DNA from: Actinomycetota bacterium | GTDB taxonomy: Bacteria; Actinomycetota; Thermoleophilia; RBG-16-64-13 | Reading direction: 5' to 3' | DNA length: 53,998 nucleotides | Assembly: GCA_016278725.1 (NCBI GenBank) | Contig: JADQBG010000008.1 | Location: 65,680-119,677, forward strand | Part shown: positions 9,248 through 17,423 of the stretch, piece after piece | Position numbering within the stretch: the stretch's first letter is position 1 | Layout: every line of letters begins with the position of its first letter | Position numbers and translations under genes: made by a program | Notes under the pieces: generated by a model | The model's database searches: none | What the model saw: only the letters and a program-made list of their open reading frames with translations | What the model was told of the DNA's origin: nothing

Positions 9248-10451
9248 GCTTTTCCTGGTAGCCGGGCACGAGTACCAGCGCTTCTTCCGGCGGCGCTCAT
9301 TTCTCTTCTCCCTGATCGGAATGCCGGTCTTTCTGATCCTGATCATGGGCGTGGGCGAGCTGAGCAGGGTGGGGAGTGGTGAGGCGGAGACCATCGGCTA
9401 CGTGGATCGGGCCGGGGTACTCGAACCTCGGGTGTTGGGCACCGGCGCCGCCGAAGACTTACGCCCGGAGGAACTCCTGGCATTCGACACCGAGGAGGCC
9501 GGACTGGAGGCCCTGGCCGACGGGCAGGTGGCGGGCCTCGTGGTCGTGCCTCAGGATTATTTGCGCGAGCGCAGCCTGCTCGCCTACTACGACGAGGGCG
9601 AGCCGGGGGAGGAGGTGTGGAGCGCCTTCCGCGACTTCATCCGGGCGAGTCTGCTCTCCGCCGAGAACCCGCAGGTAGCCGAGCGGGTGGGCGAAGGCGC
9701 CGAGCTCACCGTGCAGAGCCTGCAGGGCGACCGCGAGATGGCGCCCGGAGGCTTCATGGATGTGCTGCTTCCCTTCGCCGCCGGCTTCATCTTCATCTTC
9801 GCCGCCATCACCTCTGGGGGCTACCTCCTGCAGACCGTCAGCGACGAGAAGGAGAACCGGACGGTCGAGGTGCTCACCACCTCGGTGTCTACCAATCAGC
9901 TGATCTTCGGCAAGGCGCTCGGCTTGATCGCTCTGGCGGCCACCCAGCTGCTGGTTTGGGGGCTCGGGGTGGTGGCCGCCATCGTCATCGCCGCGCAGTT
10001 TTTCGAGCCTCTGGCCGCGGCGGAGGTCCCCTGGGTCCTGTTGGGGGTAGTGGTGGCCTTCTTCATCCCCTCCTATCTGCTGGTCGCCGGGATCATGATC
10101 ACCATCGGGAGCGCCTTTCCCGAATACAAGCAGAGCCAGCAAGTGGTCGCCATCATCAACATCCTGTTCTTCATCCCCTTCTTCCTCGTCACCATCTTGT
10201 TCGAGAACCCCAACGGCACCCTGGCTGTGGCCCTCAGCCTCTTTCCCACCACGGCCTTTCTCACCATAGCCATGCGTTGGGGGGCGGCTGTCATCCCGCT
10301 GTGGCAGCTCCTGAGTGCGTGGGCGATCCTGACCACGACTGCCGGACTGAGCATTTGGGTGGCGCCCAAGGTCTTCCGGGCGGGCATGCTGCGCTACGGC
10401 CAGCGGCTCGACCTGGGGGAATCCTGGCGTGCCCTGCGGGGAGGCCGCTAG
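9240..10451 (+). CDS. ABC-2 type permease (NatB-like)
   Basis: A 403-residue exporter permease. An N-terminal transmembrane helix (FLFSLIGMPVFLILIMGVG) is followed by a large extracytoplasmic domain of about 170 residues and then five or six helices, including FAAGFIFIFAAIT. The motif DEKENRTVEVLTTSV after the second helix is typical of the NatB/YhaP group. The start is GTG 9240, preceded by GGAG at 7 nt and overlapping the ATPase stop; an earlier TTG at 9192 would lie deep inside the ATPase gene. The stop lies 1 nt before the next permease, so the three proteins are probably translated as one operon. Confidence 0.9.
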   Translation: MRRLFLVAGHEYQRFFRRRSFLFSLIGMPVFLILIMGVGELSRVGSGEAETIGYVDRAGVLEPRVLGTGAAEDLRPEELLAFDTEEAGLEALADGQVAGLVVVPQDYLRERSLLAYYDEGEPGEEVWSAFRDFIRASLLSAENPQVAERVGEGAELTVQSLQGDREMAPGGFMDVLLPFAAGFIFIFAAITSGGYLLQTVSDEKENRTVEVLTTSVSTNQLIFGKALGLIALAATQLLVWGLGVVAAIVIAAQFFEPLAAAEVPWVLLGVVVAFFIPSYLLVAGIMITIGSAFPEYKQSQQVVAIINILFFIPFFLVTILFENPNGTLAVALSLFPTTAFLTIAMRWGAAVIPLWQLLSAWAILTTTAGLSIWVAPKVFRAGMLRYGQRLDLGESWRALRGGR

Positions 10452-10452
10452 C

Positions 10453-11748
10453 ATGAGAACCGTTTGGATAGTCCTCCGGTACGAATTCCTTTACGCCACG
10501 CGCAAGCGCTCCTTCTGGTTCATGACTTTTCTATTCCCGGTGCTGATTTTGGCGATGAGCTTCGGCAGCAGCTTCCTGGGTGACATCGAGGGCGATTCGC
10601 TCAGCGAGGCCCTGCGTCCGCAGGACCAGGCCCAGATCACGGGCTACGTCGATCAGGCCGGGCTTGTTCAGGAGCTTCCCCCCGATGTGCCGGCCGAGGT
10701 GTTTCCCGGCTTTGCCGATGTGGAGCAGGCCCGGGCCGCGGTCGAGGCGGGGGAGATCGGCGGCTACTTCATCATCGAGGAGGACTACCTTCAGACCGGA
10801 GCCGTCACCCTCGTGCAGGACCAGTTCTCGCCGTTGTCGGCGGCCTCGGCCGGCCCGCTCTTTGAGTACGTGATGAATTACGCGTTGGTGGGTGACGCCG
10901 CGGAGGCCGCCGCCCTGGTAGAGCCCGTCGGGGACACGAAGCTCGAGCAGGTGCAGCTGGCGGGAGCCTCGGGAAGCGGGCAGGGCTCCGAAGGCGCTGC
11001 CGGCGCCGAGGCGGCGGCCGGCAGCGCCGAGACCGACCCATCCTTCAAGGCCATCGCCGACATGGTGCCTTTCGGCGTGCTCTTCATCCTCTTCTTCGTG
11101 ATCACCACGAGCAGCAGCTATCTGCTGCAGAGCGTCTCGGCGGAGAAGGAGAACCGCACCGCCGAGGTCCTGTTGGTTTCGGTCAAGCCGCGCGAGCTCA
11201 TGCTCGGCAAGGTTCTCGGATTGGGTGCGGTGGCCCTGCTGCAAATCGCGGTTTGGATCGCCGGGAGCCTGCTGGTGCTCTACCAGTACGTGGGCATCCC
11301 CGACCTGGCGGCCGTGGGCCTTTCGGGAAGCTTGGTCGCCTGGTTACTGGCCTTTCTGGCGCTTGGGTACGTGGCCTACGGTGCCCTCGTCGCGGCCCTG
11401 GGGGCCATGGTCCCCAGTCAACGGGAGGGCACCCAACTGATCTTCATCGTGCTCTTCCCCCTGATGGTGCCGGTCTGGTTCAACTACGCGCTGACTTCGG
11501 ACCCGGACGGTTTGATCTCGGTCGCGCTCAGCCTCTTCCCGCTGTCGGCTCCGGTGGCGATGCTCACCCGGCTGGCCGCGGGCGCCGTCCCCCTGTGGCA
11601 GCCTTTGGTCGCGCTGGGAGGGCTCGCCGTGATCGCCTACTTCTTCGTCCTGGTCGGGGCGCGGCTCTTCCGAGCCGACACGCTGCTCTCCACGCAGTCC
11701 CTGCGGTGGGGGAGACTGGTGGGCGAGTTTCGCCGCAAGCCTGCCTGA
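10453..11748 (+). CDS. ABC-2 type permease, second subunit (NatB-like)
   Basis: A 431-residue paralogue of the preceding permease with the same layout: N-terminal helix, extracytoplasmic domain, then a membrane domain with the SAEKENRTAEVLLVSV motif. Two permeases with one ATPase imply a heterodimeric membrane unit. The extracytoplasmic domain ends in a low-complexity Gly/Ala/Ser/Glu segment (about residues 175-195) that the partner lacks. ATG 10453 has GAGG 8 nt upstream and follows the previous stop by 1 nt. Last gene of the operon; a convergent fbp gene follows after 57 nt. Confidence 0.9.
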   Translation: MRTVWIVLRYEFLYATRKRSFWFMTFLFPVLILAMSFGSSFLGDIEGDSLSEALRPQDQAQITGYVDQAGLVQELPPDVPAEVFPGFADVEQARAAVEAGEIGGYFIIEEDYLQTGAVTLVQDQFSPLSAASAGPLFEYVMNYALVGDAAEAAALVEPVGDTKLEQVQLAGASGSGQGSEGAAGAEAAAGSAETDPSFKAIADMVPFGVLFILFFVITTSSSYLLQSVSAEKENRTAEVLLVSVKPRELMLGKVLGLGAVALLQIAVWIAGSLLVLYQYVGIPDLAAVGLSGSLVAWLLAFLALGYVAYGALVAALGAMVPSQREGTQLIFIVLFPLMVPVWFNYALTSDPDGLISVALSLFPLSAPVAMLTRLAAGAVPLWQPLVALGGLAVIAYFFVLVGARLFRADTLLSTQSLRWGRLVGEFRRKPA

Positions 11749-11805
11749 GCGCGTTTAGCGCGGACTAATCGCGGCCTGAAGCCAGCGCCACTCCCCGTCG
11801 GTGCC

Positions 11806-12876
11806 TCAGGAAGCGACTGTTCTCGCTGCCCTCTCGGCTCTGCGGGAAGGGCTCTCGGTGCCGTCATGTTCCGCGACGAAGTGTTCCAGGTCGGCCACGT
11901 TGGTCTTGGAACCCGCGAAGAAAGGCGAGCGCTGGTGCAGTTTCTGCGGCACGATGTCCAATACGGGTGAGCTGCCGGTAGTGGCCGCACCTCCCGCCTG
12001 CTCGACCAGATAACCCATCGGGGCGCACTCGTAGAGGAGCCGCAGTTTGCCGGTGTTCATCTCGCCCTTTTTGTTGTCGGCCGGATACATGAAGATCCCG
12101 CCGTAGAGAAGAGTGCGGTGAATGTCCGCCACCATCGAGCCGACGTATCGCGAACTGTAGGGACGGTCACTGCTCTCGTCCGGCTCTTTGATCCAGCGGA
12201 CGTAGCCTTGCACGCCCTTGGACCAGTAGGGGTAGTTGCCCTCGTTGACCGAGTAGATCTTGCCCCGCTCCGGGATGCGGATGTTGTGGTGGGATTCCAA
12301 GAACTCGCCGACCGAGGGGTCCAGGGTGAAGCCGTGGACGCCGTGGCCGGTGCTCATCACCAGCATGGTGCTGGTGCCGTAGACGACGTAACCGGCGGCG
12401 GCCAGATTCCGCCCCGGCTGCATTAGATCCTGCTCGCAGCCGTCTTTGCCCTCGCTCACTCGGCGCCAGATGGCAAAGATCGTGCCGACGGTGATGTTGG
12501 CGTCTATGTTGGACGATCCGTCCAGGGGATCGAAGGCGATGGCGTAGGGCCCCTTCTCGAATTCATCCGGGATGGGGATCACCGCCTCCTCTTCCTCGGA
12601 GACCATTATGCAGAAGTGGCCGGGGTGGTCGAAGGCCGCGTAAAAGACGTCCTGCGCAAACTGATCCAGCTTCCGGACTTCTTCACCCTGGACGTTCTCG
12701 TCTCCGGTGAAGCCCAGGAGTTCGGCGAGGCCGGCCTTGTTCACCTCGCGCGAGACTATCTTCGCGGCTAGAGCAACCTGGTTGAGAATCCCGGTAAGCT
12801 GACCGGTGGCCTCCGGGTGTTCGAGCTGACCCTCGTAGATGTGGCGGGTCAGCGTCATGCCGATCCGTCCGTCCAA
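11806..12876 (-). CDS. fbp: Class I fructose-1,6-bisphosphatase
   Basis: A 356-residue FBPase that hydrolyses fructose-1,6-bisphosphate in gluconeogenesis. The metal/substrate core FDPLDGSSNIDANITVGT is intact, as are the N-terminal LTRHIYEGQ block and the C-terminal YECAPMGYLVEQAGG block. I chose TTG 12876, which has GGAGG 5 nt upstream and gives the family-like N terminus MDGRIGMTLTRHI; ATG 12858 is the alternative. The open frame extends about 120 codons further upstream, but that part shows no family sequence. Many actinobacteria rely on the class II enzyme GlpX, so a class I enzyme is slightly unusual for this background. Confidence 0.95.
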   Translation of the reverse strand: MDGRIGMTLTRHIYEGQLEHPEATGQLTGILNQVALAAKIVSREVNKAGLAELLGFTGDENVQGEEVRKLDQFAQDVFYAAFDHPGHFCIMVSEEEEAVIPIPDEFEKGPYAIAFDPLDGSSNIDANITVGTIFAIWRRVSEGKDGCEQDLMQPGRNLAAAGYVVYGTSTMLVMSTGHGVHGFTLDPSVGEFLESHHNIRIPERGKIYSVNEGNYPYWSKGVQGYVRWIKEPDESSDRPYSSRYVGSMVADIHRTLLYGGIFMYPADNKKGEMNTGKLRLLYECAPMGYLVEQAGGAATTGSSPVLDIVPQKLHQRSPFFAGSKTNVADLEHFVAEHDGTESPSRRAERAARTVAS

Positions 12877-13078
12877 ATGCTCCTCCCCTCGTAGAGCAGT
12901 CCAGCGCGTTAAGAACATCGTATACCGTCGGTCTAACCTCCTCAATCCACTCCCGCCATCACTCCTCGGGAGCGGTGCCGGCAGGTTTGGAGCCCATGGC
13001 GTCGAGAAATCACGAACACGAGCGGTTGGGGATTTTGCGGCGCGGCCGTCGCGCAGTCTGCCCAGAACAGGGGGAAAT

Positions 13079-13642
13079 ATGGGACATGAAGTCGAGATCG
13101 TCCGGTTCGATCCGCAGCCCGTGGCCAGCGTGCGATTGACCATCCACCGCGACGAGCTGGGCTCCGCCCTGGAGGAGGTGCTACCCGATATCATCGAGCA
13201 ACTCAACCGGGAGGGTGTGGAGGCCACCGGTCCGCCTTTCACCCGTTTTCACAACAGCGAGGGCACCAATCTGGAGATTGAGGCCGGGCTGCCGGTCGGA
13301 ACGCGAGTGGCGGGAGGCGGCCGAGTGCGGGCCTCGGAATTGCCGGGGGGCGAGGCCGCGACCATCTGGCACGTCGGCTCCTACGCCACCATTGGCGAGA
13401 GCTTTGGTCGTCTGTCCTCCTGGTTCGCGAAGTCCCACAAGACCCAGGGCGACGGGCCCTGGGAGGTGTACGTCACCGATCCGCGGATGGAACCCGACCC
13501 GGACCACTGGCAAACCCAGATCATCTGGCCGATCGGTGAGGGCGAACCCGATTCTGAGGAGGGGGAAACCCCTCGCGCCCCAGAATGGCGGGCGAGTTCG
13601 CGCAGACGGGCAGCCACCGCCGATTCGGCCGAGGAGGAGTAG
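13079..13642 (+). CDS. GyrI-like small-molecule binding domain protein
   Basis: A 187-residue protein whose residues 1-150 look like the GyrI/AraC effector-binding fold: HEVEIVRFDPQPVASVR at the start, a central ATIWHVGSYATIG strand-helix and a terminal QTQIIWPIGEG. No helix-turn-helix accompanies it, so it is a standalone ligand-binding or enzyme-like member rather than a full regulator. The last 35 residues are charged and of low complexity. ATG 13079 is preceded by AGGGGG at 4 nt. Divergent from fbp with 202 nt between them, room for two promoters. Ligand unknown. Confidence 0.75.
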   Translation: MGHEVEIVRFDPQPVASVRLTIHRDELGSALEEVLPDIIEQLNREGVEATGPPFTRFHNSEGTNLEIEAGLPVGTRVAGGGRVRASELPGGEAATIWHVGSYATIGESFGRLSSWFAKSHKTQGDGPWEVYVTDPRMEPDPDHWQTQIIWPIGEGEPDSEEGETPRAPEWRASSRRRAATADSAEEE

Positions 13643-13647
13643 GTAGC

Positions 13648-13672
13648 CCGCCCGGCGGCTGGTTCCGGGCGG
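13648..13672. terminator. Hairpin between convergent genes (possible bidirectional terminator)
   Basis: CCGCCCGG (13648-13655) and CCGGGCGG (13665-13672) form an 8-bp perfect stem with a 9-nt loop, in the 47-nt gap between the GyrI-like gene and the cytochrome b gene. No T-tract follows on either strand, so termination is inferred from position only. Confidence 0.35.
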
Positions 13673-13689
13673 TTCGGCCAGGAATCCTC

Positions 13690-14433
13690 CTATGCGGCTT
13701 GGCCCTTGCGGGTTTGGACGGGCGGGATCATGGCGGAGTCGCCGGGAACGCCGTCCTCCGCGGACAGATCGAGCCCATCGCACCAGAGGCAGTGGCGCTT
13801 TTGGGCGTAGGCGAGACTCACCCGTCCGGTGAACATCCCCGGTAGCAGGGCGCGATTCTCTTTGATCAGGAAGGCGGCCAGGTGCCCCCCTATGCCCAAG
13901 ATGATGAGGAACATCGCCAGGTTGTGCAGCGTGGTGGTCGTCCACAGCAGCCAGTAGGGGAGTTCGACGCCGGGCAGGTTCTTGACGGCTTTCAGATAGC
14001 CGGTGGCGATCACGAGGAGGATGGCTCCCCCGATGAAGGCGTAGGCCACGCGCTGTTCCGCCAGATATTTGTCGCTGTCGGGCTCTTCTCCTCGGCCGAA
14101 CATCGCCTTGATGATCTGGTAGGACTCCCGGAGGTCGCCCCGCCGGGGCACGATGTCGAACTCGCGGCGCGTGGTGTGGTAGACCACGTGGTAGACGACC
14201 GCGAGAGTCAGGGCTGCGGCCGCCAAATAATGGAGTTGGAGCGTGACGCCGAAGTCCGAGGTCCATGCCAAACCGGGGAGAGTGTCGACGAAATAGCGCT
14301 TGAACAAGGGCAACTGGCCCAAGCCGCTGATGATCAGGACCACAGTCGACAGCGCCACGGTCCAGTGAACGAAGCGGCCGGAAAAGCCGTGGCGTTTGAT
14401 GCTCGCCCGCTGTGCGTCGATCGCTCTATTCAT
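13690..14433 (-). CDS. Formate dehydrogenase gamma-type cytochrome b subunit
   Basis: A 247-residue membrane protein with four hydrophobic segments and histidines placed as in FdnI/FdoI-type di-haem cytochromes b: FVHWTVALS in helix 1, LQLHY and VVYHVVYH in helix 2, and TTLHNL with GIGGHLAAF in helix 4. It should pass electrons between the FeS partner and the quinone pool. The soluble tail contains CLWC. ATG 14433 has GGAGG 6 nt upstream and overlaps the stop of the FeS gene by 8 nt, so the two are translationally coupled. No catalytic Mo/W subunit lies next to the pair. Confidence 0.82.
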   Translation of the reverse strand: MNRAIDAQRASIKRHGFSGRFVHWTVALSTVVLIISGLGQLPLFKRYFVDTLPGLAWTSDFGVTLQLHYLAAAALTLAVVYHVVYHTTRREFDIVPRRGDLRESYQIIKAMFGRGEEPDSDKYLAEQRVAYAFIGGAILLVIATGYLKAVKNLPGVELPYWLLWTTTTLHNLAMFLIILGIGGHLAAFLIKENRALLPGMFTGRVSLAYAQKRHCLWCDGLDLSAEDGVPGDSAMIPPVQTRKGQAA

Positions 14434-15496
14434 CGTTGCCCTCCCTCTCCGGCACGCGCTCCGGGTCGCCACCCGAGGCCGGCGGCGCTCCGTCCTCTCC
14501 TTGCCCCTTCATCGTGCGGTAGGCTGCGGCTCCGGCCCCCACGATCCCCGCGACCGGCGCCACCAAGAGACTGATCGCCAACCCGTTGGCGCTTTCGAGG
14601 AAGTTTTCGGCGTTGACCGGCATTCCCGGGAAGCTGGGGGCCTGCGGGTTCTCTTGGCCTTGCTTTTGTTCCATCAGGGCCTTGTGCACCTTCTCGAAGG
14701 GCACCGGGGAGACGTAGAAAGTGGAGGTGCCACCGTTCTCCTTCTCCCCGTAGACGTATCCGCCGATCTCGGCAGCGCGGGCCCTGGCCGCTTCGAGCAT
14801 CTGTGCCTGCCCCCCGATCTGCATGGCCGCGTTGGGGCACGCTTCTATGCAGGCGGGCAGCTTGCCCTGCTCGAGCCGGTCGTAGCAGAGGTCGCACTTG
14901 TACATCACGCCGCCTCCGGCCAGCTGCGGCGCGAGCTTCAGGTAAAGACCGACGCCGGCCTGCCGGGCGGGAATCCCCCAGGGGCAGACGTCGCGGCACT
15001 TGGCCCCGCCGAAGCAGAGCTCGTCGTCGATAACCACGGGGCCTTCGGGCCTCTTCTCCTGGGCGCTGAAGGGGCAGACCTTCACGCAGGGCGGGTTGTC
15101 GCAGTGCATGCAGCGGCGGGGCACCGACACTTCATGCGCCGTCCCCTCGTGCTCCACCTCGACCTTCTGCACGAAGGTCCAGTTATAGGGGGTGAGCCGT
15201 GAGGTCAGCCCCTTCTTGTCCGTCCAGTCCTCGTGCTTCTTCTGTGGCCAGTAGTTGGCGATGTCGTCGGCCGCGGGCTCGGGGAACTTGTGCTGGTTGG
15301 TGGTGCGGCAGGCGGCGACGCAGGCGGGCGTGTCCTTACCCGGGCAACCGTCGCACTTGGTCAGATCGATAAAAGTGCCCACCGGTTCGCCGGTCGACGC
15401 CAGGGCGACCTTGTCCATGCCGGTGAGGATCACTCCTCCGGCAAGACCCGCCCCCATGCTGCGCTTCAAGAAGTCACGTCGAGAAATGCTTCCCAT
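14426..15496 (-). CDS. Tat-exported four-cluster ferredoxin subunit (FdhB/HybA-like)
   Basis: A 356-residue FeS electron-transfer subunit. A Tat signal (SRRDFLK followed by a hydrophobic run) starts the protein. Four cysteine groups follow: CDGCPGKDTPACVAAC, CMHCDNPPCVKVCP, CFGGAKCRDVCP and CDLCYDRLEQGKLPACIEACP, as in FdnH/HybA proteins with four [4Fe-4S] clusters. A C-terminal hydrophobic stretch (NGLAISLLVAPVAGIVGAG) would anchor it on the outer membrane face. I chose ATG 15496 (GGGAGG 11 nt upstream); ATG 15520 and GTG 15529 in the same frame are possible. A CsoR-type palindrome lies about 70 nt upstream. The partner cytochrome b overlaps its end; the catalytic subunit is absent here. Confidence 0.85.
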   Translation of the reverse strand: MGSISRRDFLKRSMGAGLAGGVILTGMDKVALASTGEPVGTFIDLTKCDGCPGKDTPACVAACRTTNQHKFPEPAADDIANYWPQKKHEDWTDKKGLTSRLTPYNWTFVQKVEVEHEGTAHEVSVPRRCMHCDNPPCVKVCPFSAQEKRPEGPVVIDDELCFGGAKCRDVCPWGIPARQAGVGLYLKLAPQLAGGGVMYKCDLCYDRLEQGKLPACIEACPNAAMQIGGQAQMLEAARARAAEIGGYVYGEKENGGTSTFYVSPVPFEKVHKALMEQKQGQENPQAPSFPGMPVNAENFLESANGLAISLLVAPVAGIVGAGAAAYRTMKGQGEDGAPPASGGDPERVPEREGNDE

Positions 15497-15566
15497 CGTG
15501 AGGTTGTCCTCCCTCTTCATCCCGGGCACACCTGGCCCCTGCTAAGCGGATCCGGGGAGACAAACG

Positions 15567-15582
15567 ATACCCCCCCGGGTAT
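15567..15582. promoter_or_regulatory. CsoR-family type operator, copy 1
   Basis: ATACCCCCCCGGGTAT is a perfect 6-bp inverted repeat ATACCC-N4-GGGTAT. This is the architecture of operators bound by the CsoR/CstR family. It lies about 71 nt upstream of the FdhB-like start. The same architecture recurs at 46794-46809. Confidence 0.55.
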
Positions 15583-15662
15583 GTTCGGCATGGTAACAGA
15601 GGATGAACCGAGGGATCAAGAGAAGGGTCAAAGAGAAGAGCTAAAGAGAAGGGGCCGGGAAG

Positions 15663-16091
15663 CTAGAAGTCCTCGGCGGTGTAATCTCGGCTGCGCTCGC
15701 GCTTCTTCTGGGCCAAGCGCTTCTTCTCCTCGAGCCGTTTGCGCTCCTGGGAGCGAGGCGGTGACGTCGGGCGGCGGGGCGGAGTTTCTTCGAGGGCTTC
15801 GGCAAGGAGTTGCACGAACCTCCCTGTGGCCGCCTCTTTGTTGGCGTGCTGGCTGCGGTGGCGCTGGGAGGTGACCCGGAAGATGCCGGCCCGGCTGATT
15901 CTCCCGGCGAGACGCTCCTGGATGCGCGCCTTCTGTTCTTCGTTCAGGGCGTCGGTGGCCGCGAGGTCGAAGCGCAAGGTGACCCGGGTGTCGGCGGTGT
16001 TGACGTGCTGCCCCCCGGGCCCGCTGCTGCGGGAGGTGGTGTATTCCAGTTCCTGTTCCGGGATGGCGACATTTTCTGTGACGGCGAGCAT
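15663..16091 (-). CDS. arfB: Alternative ribosome-rescue factor ArfB (YaeJ)
   Basis: A 142-residue peptidyl-tRNA hydrolase that frees stalled ribosomes. The catalytic GGQ is in the context SSGPGGQHVNTADT, as in release factors and ArfB. The protein lacks the codon-recognition domains of RF1/RF2 and ends in a basic, lysine/arginine-rich tail (residues about 110-135) that in ArfB enters the mRNA channel. Length fits the family (about 140). ATG 16091 starts the protein close to the conserved IPEQELEYTTSRSSG block. The neighbours are unrelated in function. Confidence 0.93.
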   Translation of the reverse strand: MLAVTENVAIPEQELEYTTSRSSGPGGQHVNTADTRVTLRFDLAATDALNEEQKARIQERLAGRISRAGIFRVTSQRHRSQHANKEAATGRFVQLLAEALEETPPRRPTSPPRSQERKRLEEKKRLAQKKRERSRDYTAEDF

Positions 16092-16130
16092 GAGGAGTTT
16101 CTACCACAGGCCGGGAAAAGCACTCGCCCC

Positions 16131-16169
16131 CAAGAAAAGAAGACCGGCGGATCGGTGATCCGCCGGTCT
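16131..16169 (-). terminator. Rho-independent terminator downstream of the glycine-rich secreted protein gene
   Basis: AGACCGGCGGATC (16141-16153) and its exact complement (16157-16169) form a 13-bp stem with a 3-nt loop. On the minus strand the stem is followed by TCTTTTCTTG (complement of 16131-16140), a T-rich tract. It lies 24 nt past the stop of the gene ending at 16193. Confidence 0.8.
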
Positions 16170-16192
16170 CGAGACAGAGAGCGCCTGCTGGT

Positions 16193-16720
16193 TTAGAGGC
16201 TGGTGGTCTCCGCCGAAGGGGCGCCTGCGCAGCCCGCTCCCAGGCCGCCGCCCATGCCGCCGCCACCGCAGCCGCCCTGGAGTCCGCCCGTACCGCCGGC
16301 GCCGCGGCCAAAGCCACCGCCGAGCTCATCGGAGGACACGCGTTCGCGCACCATTTGCTCCATCCGCTCGAGCATCGAGTCGGACTGCTCCTGAGTGATC
16401 CGGCGGTCGGCTACTGCCTGCTCCATGGCCGCCCGGCGAGATTCGAGCATCGCGTCGACCAACTCGTCCTGAGACACCTCTTTGTCTGCGGCGATGTCGG
16501 CGAGGCTCTTGCCCGCCTGACGCTCCTCTTGGATCTCTTCGGAAGAAAGCCCCAGCAGGTCGGTTACCCGCTCGGCGGCCGACCCCACGCCGTTACAGAT
16601 TCCGGCGGCCACTCCGGGAGCCGGTCCGGGAGCGCCGGATTGCGCCAGCGCGGGCGCGGCAATCGCCAGGAATGCGGCTATCAAAACCGCCCCGACAACG
16701 AGCTTCTTGGTTGATGGCAT
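16193..16720 (-). CDS. Secreted DUF2680-like protein with glycine/cysteine-rich tail
   Basis: A 175-residue exported protein of unknown function. A signal peptide (KKLVVGAVLIAAFLAIAAPALAQ) is followed by a helical region with LGLSSEEIQEERQAGKSLA, resembling DUF2680-type repeats of secreted helical proteins. The C-terminal 40 residues are almost only glycine with two separated cysteines (GGCGGGG and GAGCAG). ATG 16720 has GGAGGG 6 nt upstream; in-frame codons further upstream lack a signal sequence. It is monocistronic, with a strong terminator after it and a divergent FCD gene before it. Possible roles are structural or metal/peptide binding, but nothing shows which. Confidence 0.7.
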   Translation of the reverse strand: MPSTKKLVVGAVLIAAFLAIAAPALAQSGAPGPAPGVAAGICNGVGSAAERVTDLLGLSSEEIQEERQAGKSLADIAADKEVSQDELVDAMLESRRAAMEQAVADRRITQEQSDSMLERMEQMVRERVSSDELGGGFGRGAGGTGGLQGGCGGGGMGGGLGAGCAGAPSAETTSL

Positions 16721-16830
16721 CGACGACCCTCCGTCTAACAGGTTAATTCGCGGCCTCAGCGTAAGCGAAGAATGTGCGCAAAGTGTGAGGAAATGATGGC
16801 TATCCGCACGTCCCCCGGTATTATGTGTCC

Positions 16831-17403
16831 ATGAGTGCACGCATTCCGCCCCAGCCCGGTCCGGATGACCCGACGGCCCGCGCCGAAGATCCTCGAGACG
16901 GCGCCGAGATCTTTTCTTCGGAAGCGGGGAGGGGTCTGGAAGAATTCTTCCGGCCGCTGCTGGCCATTGCCGAATTCACCGAGGACGGGGTTTCTCACCT
17001 GCTCGAAGTGCGCAAGGTTCTCGAGGCCGAGGCGGCATGGCTGGCCGCCCTCCGCGCCGAAGAGCACCACCTGTCCGCCCTCCGCAAAGATTTGGCGGTC
17101 ATGGAGAGAGCGGTGGAGGCCGGAGGCGCGGTGGACGCCGCCGATGCCGGTTTTCATCTGCACGTGGCCGAGGCCAGCGGAAATCCCCTGCTGGAGCGGA
17201 TCATGGACGGCATCTTCGCGGTCCTGGACGAACTGGTGCGCCCGGGCCGCCAGGAGATGGTCAGCGCCGACGACAAGCGGCAGTCCTTCGTCGAGCAGCA
17301 TCGCGAGGTGCTTGAAGGCCTAGAGGCGCGGGACCCGGAGAGGGCGCGGCAGGCCATGTACGTGCACCTCGCCCTGGTCGAACGCGAGTCCGGCGGGTCC
17401 TGA
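16831..17403 (+). CDS. FCD-domain protein without the GntR winged-helix domain
   Basis: A 190-residue protein that is almost entirely an FCD (FadR C-terminal) ligand-binding domain. The metal-site pattern is present: DAGFHLHVAEASGN (Asp plus His), FVEQHREVL (His) and AMYVHLALV (His). Normal FadR/GntR regulators carry an N-terminal winged helix of about 70 residues; here only about 30 non-helical, Pro/Asp-rich residues precede the domain, and the 110-nt upstream gap has no room for one. No Shine-Dalgarno precedes ATG 16831, but TATTAT (16819-16824) lies 6 nt upstream, which would fit a leaderless mRNA. GTG 16825 is an alternative start. It may sense a carboxylate without binding DNA, or act with another regulator. 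Confidence 0.7.
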   Translation: MSARIPPQPGPDDPTARAEDPRDGAEIFSSEAGRGLEEFFRPLLAIAEFTEDGVSHLLEVRKVLEAEAAWLAALRAEEHHLSALRKDLAVMERAVEAGGAVDAADAGFHLHVAEASGNPLLERIMDGIFAVLDELVRPGRQEMVSADDKRQSFVEQHREVLEGLEARDPERARQAMYVHLALVERESGGS

Positions 17404-17423
17404 CCGGCTAGACGGCTGATCCG

